64,000 bases of DNA, from contig CM034129.1 in assembly GCA_019914995.1 (NCBI GenBank), positions 6,895,725-6,959,724 of the forward strand, read 5' to 3'. Source of the stretch: Acanthochlamys bracteata (taxonomy: Eukaryota > Streptophyta > Magnoliopsida > Pandanales > Velloziaceae). The position numbers were made by a program, and so were the translations under genes. Under the pieces are notes generated by a model. The model made no database searches, was not told where the DNA came from, and was given only the letters and a program-made list of their open reading frames with translations. Below are positions 1 through 13,011 of the stretch, one piece after another; positions within the stretch are counted from its first letter, which is position 1, and every line of letters starts with the position of its first letter.

Positions 1-846
1 CAGTAAACAATTCATGGCGATCACTCTGCATAGTTGTAGTCATTTAAGCAAGACTGTTAGAAATAAAGACCACAACTTATTAAATGTCTTACTATTCAAT
101 CTTCTCCAGGACCCCATTCGAAATAAGCGTAACTACTTTCCAAAAAGCCGCCAACAACAAATCTTCACTGATTCAACTACCTGTTGTCCTTCCCCAAATC
201 AAAACAAGCACCAAAACAAACACCACAATCCAATCAAGACACAAAACAGAACAGACGGAATTTGTCATCAACTTCTAACCTTTCCTATTAGAGCACTCAT
301 CTGATAATGTAATAACCAATGCCCAGCATTCCATAAAACAATAGCAACTAGAACAAGCATCCAAAACCAATCAAGCATCAGAGCAGATGATTTGGGAGAA
401 TGTGCCAATATCTGTCATTGCACAACAACTCGCCATTGCTATAGAACAACTCATGCCTATCTCTCAAGATAGCAACAATCACCAGATCATGGAACGGGAA
501 AACCGTAGATTATACAGAGTAGAAGTTCTAGAATTGCTGCCAAATCTAATCTTTCAATCAGTGATATACAGTACATGACATGGAAATGTTGTCGAAACTA
601 ATTCTTTGCTATAAGGCAACCAATGCCTGCCCCTTGATATTACCAATCACACAGGAAACCCGATCAAAGATTTAGACCATAATATACGGAAACCGTTCCC
701 AAGATCTAATTTTTAGCAGAAAACAACAAATTCGAATCGCCCAAATCAGCTGGGGAATCCAGATCAAAGAACGAGCCATCAAACATCGACAACCGAAGAT
801 TCGTAAAACAACATCAAAACACAATCTTGGTTTCAAGATGGCTCAC
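1..846 (-). other. ACS: First intron of the ACS gene (partial)
   Basis: Sequence downstream of the exon 1 donor on the minus strand. It has no credible coding exon in either direction; the short open frames here lack any recognisable domain. Confidence 0.6.
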
Positions 847-1230
847 CTGGATTGGAGAAGAGACGAGGGCATTTTTGGAAAACTCCGAGGAAGGGAAAAC
901 AAGGTCGTCCTCTTCAGATGCAAGCGATTCACCGAGAATAACAGCGTTGAGTTTGGAGATATTTCCAGCTCCTGAAGGCAACACAGAAAGAGACTCCACG
1001 TGTCGGAGGTGATCGGAATTCCAAATATTTCCGTTCCCCTCCGGCGATCCCATGACTCTTACAATTGGACTAGAAGGAACCCGAGCTCTAATGGTGATAG
1101 AAGAACAAGTCAAAGGTAACAAGGAAGAAGAATTTGTGCTTGTTGGCGTGGAGGGGATGGATTTGAAGAAGTTGAGTGCGTTGCACGAGGGAAGCAGGTG
1201 AGCATGATAGGAATGGGCCATGCAATTCAA
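847..1230 (-). CDS. ACS: Acetyl-CoA synthetase, chloroplastic: first coding exon (gene continues off the left edge)
   Basis: The enzyme makes acetyl-CoA from acetate, ATP and CoA in plastids. Only exon 1 is in the window: 128 codons ending in phase 0 at a clear donor (CCAG|GTGAGC, exon end 847). Residues 1–60 are rich in Ser, Thr and Pro with few acids, as expected of a transit peptide. After it come HLRHVESLSVLPSGAGNIS and LNAVILGESLASEEDDLVFP, which I recognise from memory as the N-terminus of plant plastid ACS proteins; the family then continues with an SSPxQY segment, and the exon ends exactly at SSPIQ. Translation could start at the first Met (1230) or at Met4 (1221); the second fits a transit peptide start (MAHSYH) equally well. 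I could not find exon 2 in bases 1–846, so the first intron is at least 846 nt. The AMP-binding catalytic domain is outside the window. Confidence 0.8.
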
Positions 1231-1380
1231 CCTCCGGGAAGAAATTAATACAACTTCTGCTGCACTACTACTCTCACGGACTCGGACTCGAACTCAAAGC
1301 GTATCTTCCGCTGGATTGATAAATGGATGAAGGGTTTTGGGTTTGCTTTTTTGGCTCTAGCGGTGGAAATTTGTGCCGCA

Positions 1381-2428
1381 TAAAAAAATAAAAATACAAG
1401 AGCGTTGACTAGCATTTGCATCTCTTTCTTTGTCGATGATCATGTGATCTATAGATTAAGTTGACATTTAAGGATACTTAGAATAAAAAAAATTTTCTAC
1501 AACAATTATTTTAAATTTTTAAACGATAGATCAAATTTTAATATATTATATTATATATTTCAACAAATTCTCATGCATACAAGTTTTTTTAGTATATATA
1601 TATATATAGGATATTTGAAAGTACTTTTTAAAAAATTTAAAAATATTTTAAAAAATTTTTTTAAATAAGTTTTATTTTTTTACTTTTGAAAAAATAATAA
1701 AAATAATTTAAAAAATTTTACAATGTACAATTTTTCTGTATTTTTAAATTTTTTAAAAAAAAATTTGTAAAATATTTTAGAAGCTTTATGAAATGAAAAG
1801 TTGAAAAAAAAAAAAAAAAATCTTCCAAAAATCGCCATAAACCCAACCCAATCGCGTACGCGAAAAGACTGTCTGAGTAACCAGATCACTGGTTTATCCG
1901 ATGAATCACCGGATTGACTCCCTGAATCGAATCCAATCTGTAAAATAGTAATAAAAATTGTATTATATACATCATATACTGTAGGAACTATATAAAAATT
2001 TTATATACAACATGTTGTCTGCTGACTGCAGCGAAGGTTGAAAAAGAACACCAAAACTGAAGAACACATACACAAGTACTCCACTTGAGTTGTTCTTCTA
2101 ATACTTTGAGCTAGTTGGCATTCATGAGTGCAGCAAGAACATCCTATTACCTAGCCACTTCATGCTTCATCCCCCAAAGAACACCTATACCAAGGATCCG
2201 TCACCATCATCATCATCATCTAGGGAAGATCTCTGAGAAGAACAGCAGATCAGTATTACATGATTTACAATGATGCTAGTTACTGTTATACCATTTAGAC
2301 ATTTTACTTCTACACTGTTAGGAAACAAGTGAAGAAAAGTTTACCTTAACATGTGTGAGGTCAACACTCTTCTCCTGAATGAACTTTATAAACTCCTTAA
2401 AATTCTCGTTGGTTGGGAGGAGGAATGA
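1381..2428. other. AT-rich spacer between two minus-strand genes
   Basis: Contains a run of A/T blocks at about 1610–1795 that resembles the MITE-like family described at 9895 and 10131, a short (TA)n at 1596–1608, and from about 2000 on the probable 3' untranslated part of the next minus-strand gene, including a CAT trinucleotide run near 2203–2221. No coding sequence seen. Confidence 0.5.
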
Positions 2429-3582
2429 TCACTCTTTGGTGAAACATCCTACAGAAAATAATATCAACTGTTTATGCGAAAAACATATGCAAAAAATTTG
2501 AGAAGAAAATTTTCATGATAATGATGGTCAACAAATACTAAGTATCCCATCTTTAACGACCAATCTTCTTACAGCAATAGTACCATCTCCAGCTAGAAAA
2601 CTTGATTATTGAAATTTTTCTTTAATTTTTTGCAAAGTGGGATTTAAGGGCAATCAGAAAATCTAGCATCAACTTGCATTTAGCAACCGAAGATGATTTA
2701 TGAAAGAATGTCCCTAAAGAAGATTATGTAAGGGCGAAGACATGTACCTTTCCTATGTACAAGGCCCTGGAGGTACTTAGAATAAATATCTACTACAACC
2801 ATCTTCAGTGTTGACAAGCATTCCAATTGTCCATCAAAACCAGTAGAGACTATTGTTTCAAATTCAACTTGCAAGCTTTCTAGCAAAGCTAATTCCTTGT
2901 ATTTCTAATACATCCAGAAGATCACATAAGTACCTCGGCAGTAGATTACAATAGTTTGCAACACAAAAGAAAGGTCATTTTTTCAGAATTAGTGAAGCAA
3001 ACCAGAGACGATATAGAAAGGCGTTAACCGACTACAACGTTGCATGAAAGGCTACCACCAACTGCATCTTCATCCTATCCAATCATGTAAACCCAATAAT
3101 TCTCCAAGTACATCAATGGGAACTTGGATAAACTAATTCCAACAAATACACTGAATTTCAAAATTGGGATAAACTAAACCTTATTTCCAGGCAAAAAAAA
3201 CCCATTGCTAAAACAAAAAAAGGCACAGAACGAAAATTTGTGTGAAACAGAAACGAAACCATTGAACAAAAGAGAATCTAAAAAACCCAGAAAACTAAAG
3301 CAGAGCGCATAAAAAAGGAAAAAAATCGAAGAAATTATTCGAACAATTTTGATTACCTTGTTGCCGAAAGGGACTAGATTACCTAGTGAGTTAGTGTTTT
3401 TCTGGCTCAGGCGGAGGTAAGCATGACTGCCGCGATCGAGCACGTTGATTTTGTAACGCGTAACTCCTACTGCTTAGCTGTTACGAAGAAAAAAAATTAA
3501 ATAATTGTATTCTGTTAGTGGCAAAACTGCTAACGAAAACCAGCAGCGGAGCTAGAGAATACGTACTTGGTCTGGGATCCAT
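2429..3582 (-). CDS. Small gene of unknown function (98-aa four-exon model)
   Basis: I do not recognise this protein. A spliced frame can be read on the minus strand with good sites: exon 3582–3567 (MDPRP), exon 3469–3357 (from GVTRYKINVL to LVPFGNK), exon 2895–2748 (ELALLESLQVEFETIV to YLQGLVHRKG) and exon 2448–2429 ending GCFTKE-stop. Phases 1, 0 and 1 all match, donors are GTACGT, GTAATC and GTACAT, and the total is 297 nt. The start has a plant-like context (CACCATGGAT). The middle part looks alpha-helical; there is no signal peptide, membrane segment or metal motif. Further exons may exist in the 460-nt second intron or downstream, where another minus-strand segment (about 2345–2415) could encode an alternative C-terminus, so the true product may be longer. 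It could also be a decayed copy. Exon choice is inference. Confidence 0.35.
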
Positions 3583-3944
3583 GGTGAGAGTTTTGAGAGA
3601 ATAGGAAAGCCTTGATGCCTCTAGAAACTGAAGAACCAGTTGTCCGCCGGAGATTCAGTGATCATGAGTTCTTGGTAAAGATTTAGTTTGATGAGAAGCT
3701 GATATGAAACAGAATTTGAGTCGTTTCCGACGCGGAGAAGAAGACGGGAAGAAGTAAGGAGAAAACCTAGCTGGATTGAGTCGAGTAAGGATTGAGTGGA
3801 TTGAAATGTTTGATATAATAATATTATATAAAAAAAAAATCCGGATCGACTCATTAAATCAATCATACGATATTAAAAATCAACTGCATTTATAGTTTTC
3901 GATCTGATCAGTCCGATTTTTAAACTATAATATAAACGCAAATA

Positions 3945-4167
3945 TGTTTTGAAAACTTTTAAAAGTACTTTTCAAAATATTTTTTAAATAATAAATATTT
4001 TTATTTTATTTTTTATTATTTTATTTTAAAAAATAATAATAATAATAATAATAAAATTTTATTATAGAAATTTTATTATATTTTTTAAATTTTAAATAAA
4101 TTTTATAAAAATATTATTGATCATAAACTAAAAAAATTAAAAAATATTTTTCAACAATTCCAAACCG
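3945..4167. repeat. MITE-like element, AT-rich family with CGTTTGRAATTG ends
   Basis: About 223 bp, over 85% A+T, ending in CAATTCCAAACCG, the reverse complement of the CGGTTTGGAATTG type of end shared by other copies in this window. The left end (TGTTTTGAAAAC) is more diverged. The inner order of A-runs and T-runs matches the copies at 9895 and 10131. Non-coding. Confidence 0.5.
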
Positions 4168-7100
4168 TCATTTCTTTAATAGTGAAATTGGGTGTTTCTG
4201 GCTCAACCCCAAATTCTTTCCCTCTTTTATAAAAAAAAAGAGAAATAAAATTTATTAAAAAGTCTCTTGGATAAAATATTATAATATATTCTTTTATATA
4301 TATACATTTTGGTTATAAGTTCAGAAAATAAAATTAAGAACTGCTGGACCATCGTATGTCTAATGTGCAAATAAGTTCGATATGATCAAATAAATTGCAA
4401 CTATACAAAAAATTTGATCGAATTCTGCTGAGCACCTCTCTCACAACATTCTTCTTATGGTTAACGGCTTCTACAAAAACCATTTATTAATCAGAAGTTT
4501 GTTAGAGGTAGCTGTACCACATATTTGTAGAAAATATTTATTAAATAACAAAAAATTTAAACAAAGCTTTTTAAAAAATAAGTTTAATTTTATCAAAAAA
4601 TTACAAAAAAATGTACGATATATAATTTTTTATCTTTAAATTTTAAAAATTATAAATATTATAAAATTTTTATTCAAAATATAAAATATTTATTTAAAAT
4701 AATATATAGATAGATAGATCGTTGAGCCAAATCTTTCCGTACTCATATCAATAACATATATGTATGATGTCTTTTTTTTTTTTTCCATAATATCTTGAAT
4801 TGTTATCTTAAAATCAAGTGTTTCAAATCTATCTCAAAAAAAATCTTTAAAAGATGCCCTGGCAAAGTACTTTTTAAAAAAAGCATTATTAACTAATCCA
4901 AACTTTTTTAGTATCTTAGAACTCTTCTCGTACGATAATTTTTAATTTATATAAAGAGATATTTAGAAGTATTTAATAAAAAAATTTTAAATAAATTTAT
5001 TTAGAAGTTTGTAAAAAAAAATTTAACTTTTGTGATAAGAAAGTAATATATAAAATTTTTTAACGTATAACTTATTTATATAATCTAAAATTTAACAAAT
5101 AATTTTAAAATGAAAAATTATTACAATTAGGACAACGTGTTTCAAACTTATTCTCAAATATTTTATGAGTTTTATAGTACTAGCATTCAGGGCTTATTTA
5201 TCAATATACTAAACTCATTTTTTTTAAAATTTATTTTTAATATAAATAAATAATTTATTAAAGAATTTATAATTTTAATATAAAATAATAATTTGCAAAA
5301 TATTTCTAATTTTATTTTTTAAATTATTTTTAAAAATAAATTTATTTCAAAATAAATACATCGTTGACGCAGGTAATCTTCAAGCTTTTATTATATTCAA
5401 GTTTTCAACAATATATACGATGTTGGTTTTTATATTAACTCTAATAGGGAACTATCGATATATCTCATTTCAATAATCATATTTATTTATCTGGGAATTT
5501 GATAGAATCTTCGTTATTAAAAAAGTTTAAACAACAAAATTGAGCCATAAAATGGTTAAGTTTTAATAAATTTTAAGATGTACTATAAGCTAATAAACCA
5601 AGAAAGCTAGATTTTCTTACAATGCAAGGCATTATTATGAGTAGAGTTAGGTCCTTACACGCAGCAGGTCAGATTTCAATAGATGATGATCAGTAGAGTA
5701 ATAAGAATCTATTTTGTAAATAAAAGTAATAAATAAAATAAAAATAATAAAAAAAGAGTAAAAGAAAGTAAAACTTATAAATATTTATTCTCGCACCGTA
5801 TTTAAATATATTAAATAAAAAAAATAAAGATTTATTTTCTACATGGTTAGCACTTAAAAGAGTAACTAATATAATAATGGTCTTGAAAACTTCAAAAATT
5901 TTATTTTCACTGTACGAGGAGTAGAGTTGAGTGAATAAAAGAGATTAAATTTTAATAACTTTTATTACTTAAATTTGGTTGATTGATTGAAAAAAATAAC
6001 TAAATAGAGTTATCTAATGAAGAAACGAAAAGAATTAAGAATATCTATAAACTATCATAAATTCTTTTAACTTACCAGTGATAAAGAAGATATTTCATAA
6101 TTCTAAATTGCTTCTCCATACTTTAACTCTAGGTTATACTTCAATATTGTATTATATGCATTATATTCTCATTCTCATTCTAAATTTTATATTTTATAAG
6201 TTTTGTTTATGCTATAAATTAAAAATTACTTTTAGCAAAACTTAAACAATTTCATTAAAGAAAGACTTAACAATACAGTGAAAACAATCAATAACGCATA
6301 TAAATACAATAAAAGAGCCAACAATCTAATCTTCATAAATTTTTCATAAATATCTTAATTCATTACGGATGAAAATGACAACTATAGTGGGAGTCGGTGG
6401 CGAAACTAGAAGCGGCAATTAGCGCAAAATGGACGGAACCGAAATGACAGTGAGATCAAGATGATGGCTTAGCGGAGGAATGACAGATCGCGGGAGAGGA
6501 ATTTAATGCTTGTAATTATGTAGTTGAGTAACAAAGCTACTAGTAGGATGAAATATAAATTATATTCTTATAATAATTATACTTATTTGTCTAGTATTTA
6601 AACAAACTCTCTAATATTATATTTTAAATAAAATATCTAATTTATTAGATATGTTTCATACTAATATATTATTATTCGAATAAAATTTATATAATTTAGG
6701 TGTATTTTACTATTCTATATGCGATAAATTGAAAATCTTATATATACAATATACGATATAAAATACCAATTATTTAAATTATTTAAAATTTATCAATATA
6801 TTAAATTAACTTTTTAATTACATCTAACAATTTTGATTTTATTAAAATAACTGTTACAAACTATTTTATTTATCATCTTGATCGTGTTGGTTTCTAAATG
6901 AATCGATTGCTATAGACTATTTTTGTATAGTATAATCCGTTTCCAAATTCAATAAAGATTTTCCAAATTTCCATAAAATATAACGCGGAAGAGTTTTCTG
7001 TCAAAATTTATTCTAAAATGTAGTAACATTCATATTTTAAACAAAGGTCGTCATTATCTTGAATGGGAAGAGCCGAATCCAACCATCAGCCGCACCTCTT

Positions 7101-7802
7101 AGTGCGTGTTTTAAAAATTCATAATTTTAATTTTTTTAATCAAATTTTAAAATTTAAATAATTTATATATTTTAATTATAAAAAATTAAAAAACTTTATT
7201 TTAATATACGAAATTCATATTTTAATTTTTTATTTACACATATTTCAACACAATTATATTTTTAATTTTTAATATATTTTTAAAAGTTATTAAAATGTAA
7301 ATATTAAATTCTATTTTTACTTTTATTTTAAAAAAATTTTATATATTTTTTATTTTTACAAAACTCAATTATAAATATTTAAAATAAAAAAAAAAAACCT
7401 ACAAAAGATTCTGCCCTCTATTCCAGTATCGCAGAAAACGCGTCCTACTAGGCTTAGATCAGGTTAGTTGCATCGGGCTGATTCGCCTAAAATCGCCATC
7501 CCTACGAAGTTATCATATTCAATTTAAATTTTAATTTATTATAAAGTACTGCATTCTACACTTGAAAGTGGTCCAAATACAAAGAAGATCAATTAACCCA
7601 AAATCGAATGAGTTTTAAATTAAATTCAACCATCTACGTGGCTGGCCCTCGCACTGAAGGAGCTTGTAGCAGTTCAAACACTGACGCAGCAAGGCAATCC
7701 CTTACTTTTTCGTCATATATGAGTTTAATAACTTGACAACGAAATGCCACTCCCCATTTCTCGAACGATCTGCGGTAAAAAAAAGTGTCAAAACAATCCA
7801 CA

Positions 7803-7973
7803 CTAAATACGTGTTTAGTTTGAAATAAATTTCATAAATTTGAATTTTAAAAAAATTAATTTAAAAAAATTAAATTAATTGTTTTAATAAAAATATTTAT
7901 TTTAAAATTATATTTATTTTATATTATAAAATAAATTTCCAAAACTAGAGCTCGGATGATAGCAAACAAGCGC
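7803..7973. repeat. MITE-like AT-rich element, second family
   Basis: About 170 bp of A/T blocks starting at GTGTTTAGTTTG and ending near ATAGCAAACAAGC, so the ends are weak inverted repeats. Similar in layout to the element at 44443–44655. Family assignment is tentative. Confidence 0.3.
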
Positions 7974-8299
7974 TAAGGACGGAAACTGACACGCTGCAGA
8001 GGGGCATACGTAACTCAGAAATGTCTATATATTATATGAGGCGGCCTGGCACCGTTCTCAACCATGCAATATAAAATTTTATTTTGCGATAAATTGATCG
8101 GGCGGTTGGTGTTGCGCAGATTTTGATGTTTTATTAACGACTACATCAGGTTCAAATTTTCAATCGCATCACTTTCTCTGGATCAGTGGGGGCAGATGGC
8201 AAATTCTAGACAACGTGAGAAACCCATCCCTTCTCATGCAGCCACAACTGTGGACACCTGGTGTTCAACTACAAACTCCAACACTCGCAACTCGCTTGC

Positions 8300-8306
8300 T
8301 ATATAA
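8300..8306 (+). promoter_or_regulatory. TATA box of the desiccation-related protein gene
   Basis: TATATAA sits about 85 bases before the chosen ATG at 8390, leaving a 5' untranslated leader of roughly 55 bases. Upstream there is an RY-type seed motif CATGCA at 8235–8240, and an ACGTG core at about 8213. These fit seed/ABA-type control, but that is inference. Confidence 0.5.
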
Positions 8307-8389
8307 CTCTACCACTCTTGCTTCACCAAATCCATCAAAACAAAGTTTTTCAAAAAGCTAATCAACAGCGAGCAACAACAACAGCAAAC

Positions 8390-9462
8390 ATGGCGTCTTC
8401 AGCACTCTTCTTCGCTGCTCTCCTTCTCTTCTCTCTCCCTGCTTCCCTTGCGAAAATCTCCATGGAGTCTGTGATCGACACCGTCGTTCCAGACTCTGTG
8501 GAATCAATTCTTCCTAAATCCATTAGGCCCACGCACAAAGTTCGCCTCCCAGAAGGTGATCTCAAGCTGATGGAGTTCCCATTGAACCTCGAGTTCCTGG
8601 AAGCTGAGTTCTTCCTCTGGGGAGCCCTTGGAAAGGGTCTCGATGAGCTCGCACCGGAACTCGCCAAGGGCGGACCATCTCCCATTGGTGCACAGAAGGC
8701 TAACCTTCATCCATTCGTCAGGGACATCATTCTTCAGTTCGGTTACCAGGAAATTGGACATGTCAGGGCGATTCAGAGCAGCGTCGAAGGGTTCCCTAGA
8801 CCATTGCTTGACCTGAGCGCCAAGAACTTCGCTAAAACCATGAACGAGGCTTTGCAGAAGGAGCTTGACCCACCGTTCGACCCCTACGCCAACACCATTA
8901 ACTACCTTCTTGCTTCTTACCTTATCCCTTACGTCGGCCTTACCGGCTACGTCGGCGCTAACCCTAACCTTGAGCACTCCGAGTCCAAGAAGGTAATTTT
9001 AAAACTAAGTTTCGTGTCTATTATATGGACTTCGATGGATCATCTGAACTAAATGGAATGTATTGGTTATGCATGTAGATGTTGGCGGGACTTCTAGCAG
9101 TTGAATCTGCACAAGATGCCATCATCAGGACGCTCCTTTACCAAAAGGCTAACGAGATCGTCGAGCCATACGGAATCACGGTCGCCGAGGTGACCAACAA
9201 GATCTCGGAGATGAGGAACAAGCTCGGAGGCCACGGATTGAAAGACGAGGGTATCATTGTTGATGAAAAACAAGGACCGGAGGGTAAGATGGCTGGAAAC
9301 ATCGTCGCCGGAGACGAGAATTCTCTCGCTTTCGGTAGGACACCCGATGAGATCTTGAAGATCGTGTACGCATCCGGAAGCGTTGAGAAACCCGGTGGCT
9401 TCTACCCTGTGGGTGCTGAGGGAAAGATAGCCAAGTCTTATCTCAACAGTGACAGCTCTTAA
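8390..9462 (+). CDS. Desiccation-related protein PCC13-62-like (secreted ferritin-like)
   Basis: Family first described from a drought-induced transcript of the resurrection plant Craterostigma plantagineum; plant members are extracellular proteins with a ferritin-like four-helix domain and unproven biochemical activity. Two exons, 8390–8992 and 9079–9462, are joined in phase 0 across an 86-nt intron (AAG|GTAATT ... TGTAG|ATG), giving 328 aa, about the usual family length. Residues 1–22 form a signal peptide (ALFFAALLLFSLPASLA). The ferritin-like domain spans about residues 60–235, with candidate metal ligands in EFLEAEFFLWG (Glu71, Glu73) and YQEIGH (Glu121, His124), and the helix ESAQDAIIRTLLYQKANE. 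I chose the ATG at 8390 because an upstream in-frame ATG (8261) lies before the TATA box and would hide the signal peptide. The coding part is far richer in GC than its flanks. Confidence 0.92.
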
Positions 9463-9894
9463 AGCTAATTTCCCAAAGTAAAATAAAATGTTACTAGACT
9501 AGTAAATATGTATGTTTCTACTTTGGATGCGTGCTCTCATGCATGGGCTTCTGTGCAACTTTTGATTCGTCGGGAGTTGTCTCGAGGCGAGGACGTGTAC
9601 ATGTCAGAGAGTCCATGCGGGTGCGACTCCTGAGTATAATAATTAAGTTGTAACCCGTTTTCAGCTGGGCTTTTATTTTCTTCTCTTTCATTTTAGTGTG
9701 AACAATTTAAGAGTTTTAGCACGTTTACTTAGATAAATTTTTGCGATGGAGCTTTTCGCGGATCTTAGTTAGAGGGACTCTCCAGCGATTGCTAGCTTTT
9801 CGACTGATCGCAATTAATTGCATACGTCCTGCGCATCCCGATGTAATGAATATGAGATAAAAAGAGTATGCTTTCGACGAAATATATTAAGAGA

Positions 9895-10117
9895 CGTTCG
9901 AAAATACTAATACAATTAAATTTTTTTAAAATAAATATACTTTTTTATAAAATAATTTTTTTTATTTTTAAAAAATAATAAAAATATATAATAAAAAATT
10001 TGTATTTATAATTATATTTTTTAAATTTTAAATAATTTTTTAAATATTTATAAATATATTTTAAATAATATAAAATTAAAAATTAAAAAAAATGTTTAAA
10101 AAATATAATTTCAAACG
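9895..10117 (+). repeat. MITE-like element, AT-rich family, copy 1 of an adjacent pair
   Basis: 223 bp between CGTTCGAAAATA and ATTTCAAACG, which form a short imperfect terminal inverted repeat. The inside is almost pure A/T with a conserved order of blocks, including AATAATAAAAATATATAATAA. No coding capacity. It lies 13 bp from a second copy in the same orientation. Confidence 0.6.
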
Positions 10118-10130
10118 CATTCTTAAAAGA

Positions 10131-10353
10131 CGTTTGAAATTGAAATAAAAATTTTATAAAATAAAAAGTATTTTTTTTCTAAATTTATTTTTTTTATTTA
10201 TAAAAAAATAATAAAAATATGTAATAAAAAAATTTTATTATATAAAATTTTTTTAATTTTTTTAAATTTTTAAATAAATTTTTTATATATTTATAAAATA
10301 TATATTAAAAAATTTAAAATAAAAAAAAAATTTTTGATAAGCAATTCCAAACG
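10131..10353 (+). repeat. MITE-like element, AT-rich family, copy 2 of an adjacent pair
   Basis: 223 bp, the same length as its neighbour. The ends CGTTTGAAATTG and CAATTCCAAACG are inverted repeats of each other with one mismatch in 12. The inner block AATAATAAAAATATGTAATAA matches the neighbour. The best-preserved member of the family here. Confidence 0.65.
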
Positions 10354-13011
10354 GTCCTAAAGGGCTGTAGTTAAACACTGCTTCCGCAGAAGTGAAAACG
10401 TGAAATGTAGATAATACTAGACATGCTGACTAAACTTTTACCTCATTTCGTTATTAATAAATTTTTTAAGAATATTATTATTTAAAATATATATTAATAT
10501 AATATAATTCTATTTTAATTAAAAATTAAATTTTATTTCAAAACATTTTAACGTAAGTTTTTGTTATAGAAAAGTTTTTTATAAGTAATTCAAACGTTCT
10601 CTCAATAAAGCATAGAACTTGCTTTTCATTATTTTAGTAATGAGGTTGCCGATAGTTATTATATGTAAAGACGAAATGGAACTACTCTTAATTTGGTTAA
10701 GGATTTGTTTTCGGTATACGAATTATTTTTTGTCAAACTTTAATAAAAATTATTTTTTTTATGTCAGTTTATATCAAATTCGTTAAATTAATTTTATGAA
10801 TTTTGATTTACAGAATTTAATTTTTGAAAGTTTAAAATTAAATACGTCCAAAGTGAATGTTTTCTTTTTAAATTGCAAATTTTCTGTCTTACATCCGTGT
10901 ATAATCTGAACAAAAATACCAAATTATAGATGTATTTATAAATAAAATATGTGTTCTACGACTGCTTTTGGGTGAAAATAATTTTAGTTTAAATTAAAGA
11001 CGGTATCAAGTAAAAGTATTATAAACTGGATCAGAATGAGATTATAAAATTGAGTGAAATATTTTTAACTATAATTTGTATTTAATATATATAGGGTACT
11101 ATGTGGTATAATCATATTTATAATATTTTAAATTATAATTTTATTATTTGAAATCAAAAACTTTATTAAAATTTATGAATTATAAAATTTCAATTCAATT
11201 GTATAATGATATCGATATCTATCCGAACAAAAATTAATATATATATATTTTAAATTTTTTTATCATTTTAAGCAATACATATAAATCTATTTTTATAATA
11301 TTTATTTTTATTTAACATGCTTTTAAATATTTTAATATAGATTATATTAATTTATTTAAATATCTTTATGAATTGGCATTGGAAAACAAAACAATGCTTT
11401 TTTTAAATAATAATAAATTAGCTTAAATATTTTTTAATTCATATTTTATAATCATTGAGTTCCAAAGAATTACATAGTATAACCGCAATTTATAAATAGA
11501 TTTATGTTAATAAGCAAAGCATTGGTGTGATTTTTAAATAAATTGCCATTAACAACTTATTTAATGGATGAAGCACTCATCGAACACTTCAAAACCGTGT
11601 TGGGATAAAAACCCAAATAAGCGAGATTTCAAAGGAGACCTTATGTCGATGACATTGTTACTTTTCACTGCCGATAACAACTGTACCAAAGTTTTGTAAA
11701 ATTCCGCAGAGCTCTTGCAAATTATGCAAGTATATCTTTCTTTTGCATAAGAAATGAAATATTCAAATATTACTTCTGGATTCTAGAAATCTCATACCTA
11801 TATTTTGTATATTATTAGTTCATATTATAATCAATGAAAGCTAGAAAAGTCTCTTCACGCAAAGAAGTGGAAGAGATTCTGGCACATCAAAGTTATATTT
11901 GATACATAATACTCATCTAAACTACAGAAAACATTGTCAAGTTGGGAACACGAGCTTTACTTATCACAATTTTAACCGAATGTCAAGAAGTTCCGTTAGT
12001 CTTATTGAGTCACGCTGAGGACATAGCACTACAGGTAAAATGAATATCACATGATATTGATTATGGTATTTTATACACCCGTTTATTTTGAAACTTGTGC
12101 CATATGTAGAAAGTAAAATATTACGGAACGTTTTCCAAGCCTATAAAACTCACAAATTAAAATAGAGGTGAAAAACACTTTTGAATAAGTAATATTCAAC
12201 TTAGAATCAAAATAATCTTCATCCTTCATTAGAAAAAATAGAAAAATATAAATAGAAGAAATATTCCTTACATTAAGCGGTAATAATATATAGACTAAAC
12301 TATCTCAATTCAAAACTGATCTATTTTGATTAGGTTCTAATTTGATCATATTAAGGATCAAATCAATCCGATATTGATCTGATAGATCAATTCAGATTAA
12401 TTCAAAACTAATATATCTAATATTATATAATATATATTATTTAATTAAAAAATTTATAAAATAATAATATTAATTTTTATTATATATATATTTATTCTAC
12501 TTAATTTATTATATATAATTAAGTTTAATTTATAAACTTTTTAAAATTATTTTTTGAATAATTATTTTTTAAAATTATTTATATGTACTATTGTACATAT
12601 TGTCTTTACTCGGCAAGATGTATTGAGTTGTGAGAATACTTGGACACATCATTCATAGTTTAGATTTTATTCTAATTTTTTCTGCCCAATGTGATTTTTT
12701 GTTTTGGTTTTTTTCTCCCTTATTTGTACGGAGTCTAAAATAGGGTTAGTGGAGTTCAGTCACGTGCGACATAAAAGATGAACGGAGGAGGTTTCTACTT
12801 TTTTTACTAAATTAGTTTCGAATTTGGCCATTCAATTAGATTGACGAATCAATTCATAACCTACCCGAATTTTCGTAGAAGTTTAAATACGGATTTGAAC
12901 CGCATCTTGTACAGAATCAGTAGATTTGGAAGCGATCGGATTCAAATCTGCTAACTATGTGCATAATTCGTTATTCAAATAAGGCAATTTTGTAAATACG
13001 GACATTCTGAT

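Larger units (their letters stand above)
3625..7980. other. Long AT-rich intergenic region
   Basis: No gene recognised. It holds several MITE-like A/T elements (a good one at 3945–4167, weaker ones near 4490–4700, 4960–5110, 5215–5360 and 7100–7400), an AAT microsatellite at about 4029–4055, and a 6380–6540 patch with higher GC and a purine bias but no open frame, which may be an old transposon remnant. Confidence 0.5.
9463..13006. other. Intergenic spacer with MITE-like pair
   Basis: The first 200 bases are probably the 3' untranslated region and flank of the desiccation-related gene. Then come two adjacent MITE-like elements (9895–10117 and 10131–10353). From 10400 to 13000 I see only AT-rich sequence with no coding or structural signal I can name, apart from short GATC-rich inverted repeats around 12310–12420. 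Confidence 0.5.

Noticed and set aside
1680-1889. 69-aa Phe/Lys-rich open frame
   Set aside because: Translation of an A/T-rich repeat; composition artefact, as are most frames in the spacers.
8261-8389. Longer N-terminus for the desiccation-related protein from the ATG at 8261
   Set aside because: It lies upstream of the TATA box at 8300 and would place 43 residues before a clear signal peptide.
8362-8977. Long minus-strand open frames opposite the desiccation-related gene
   Set aside because: Shadow frames of the GC-rich coding exon; no domain, and the plus-strand protein family is clear.
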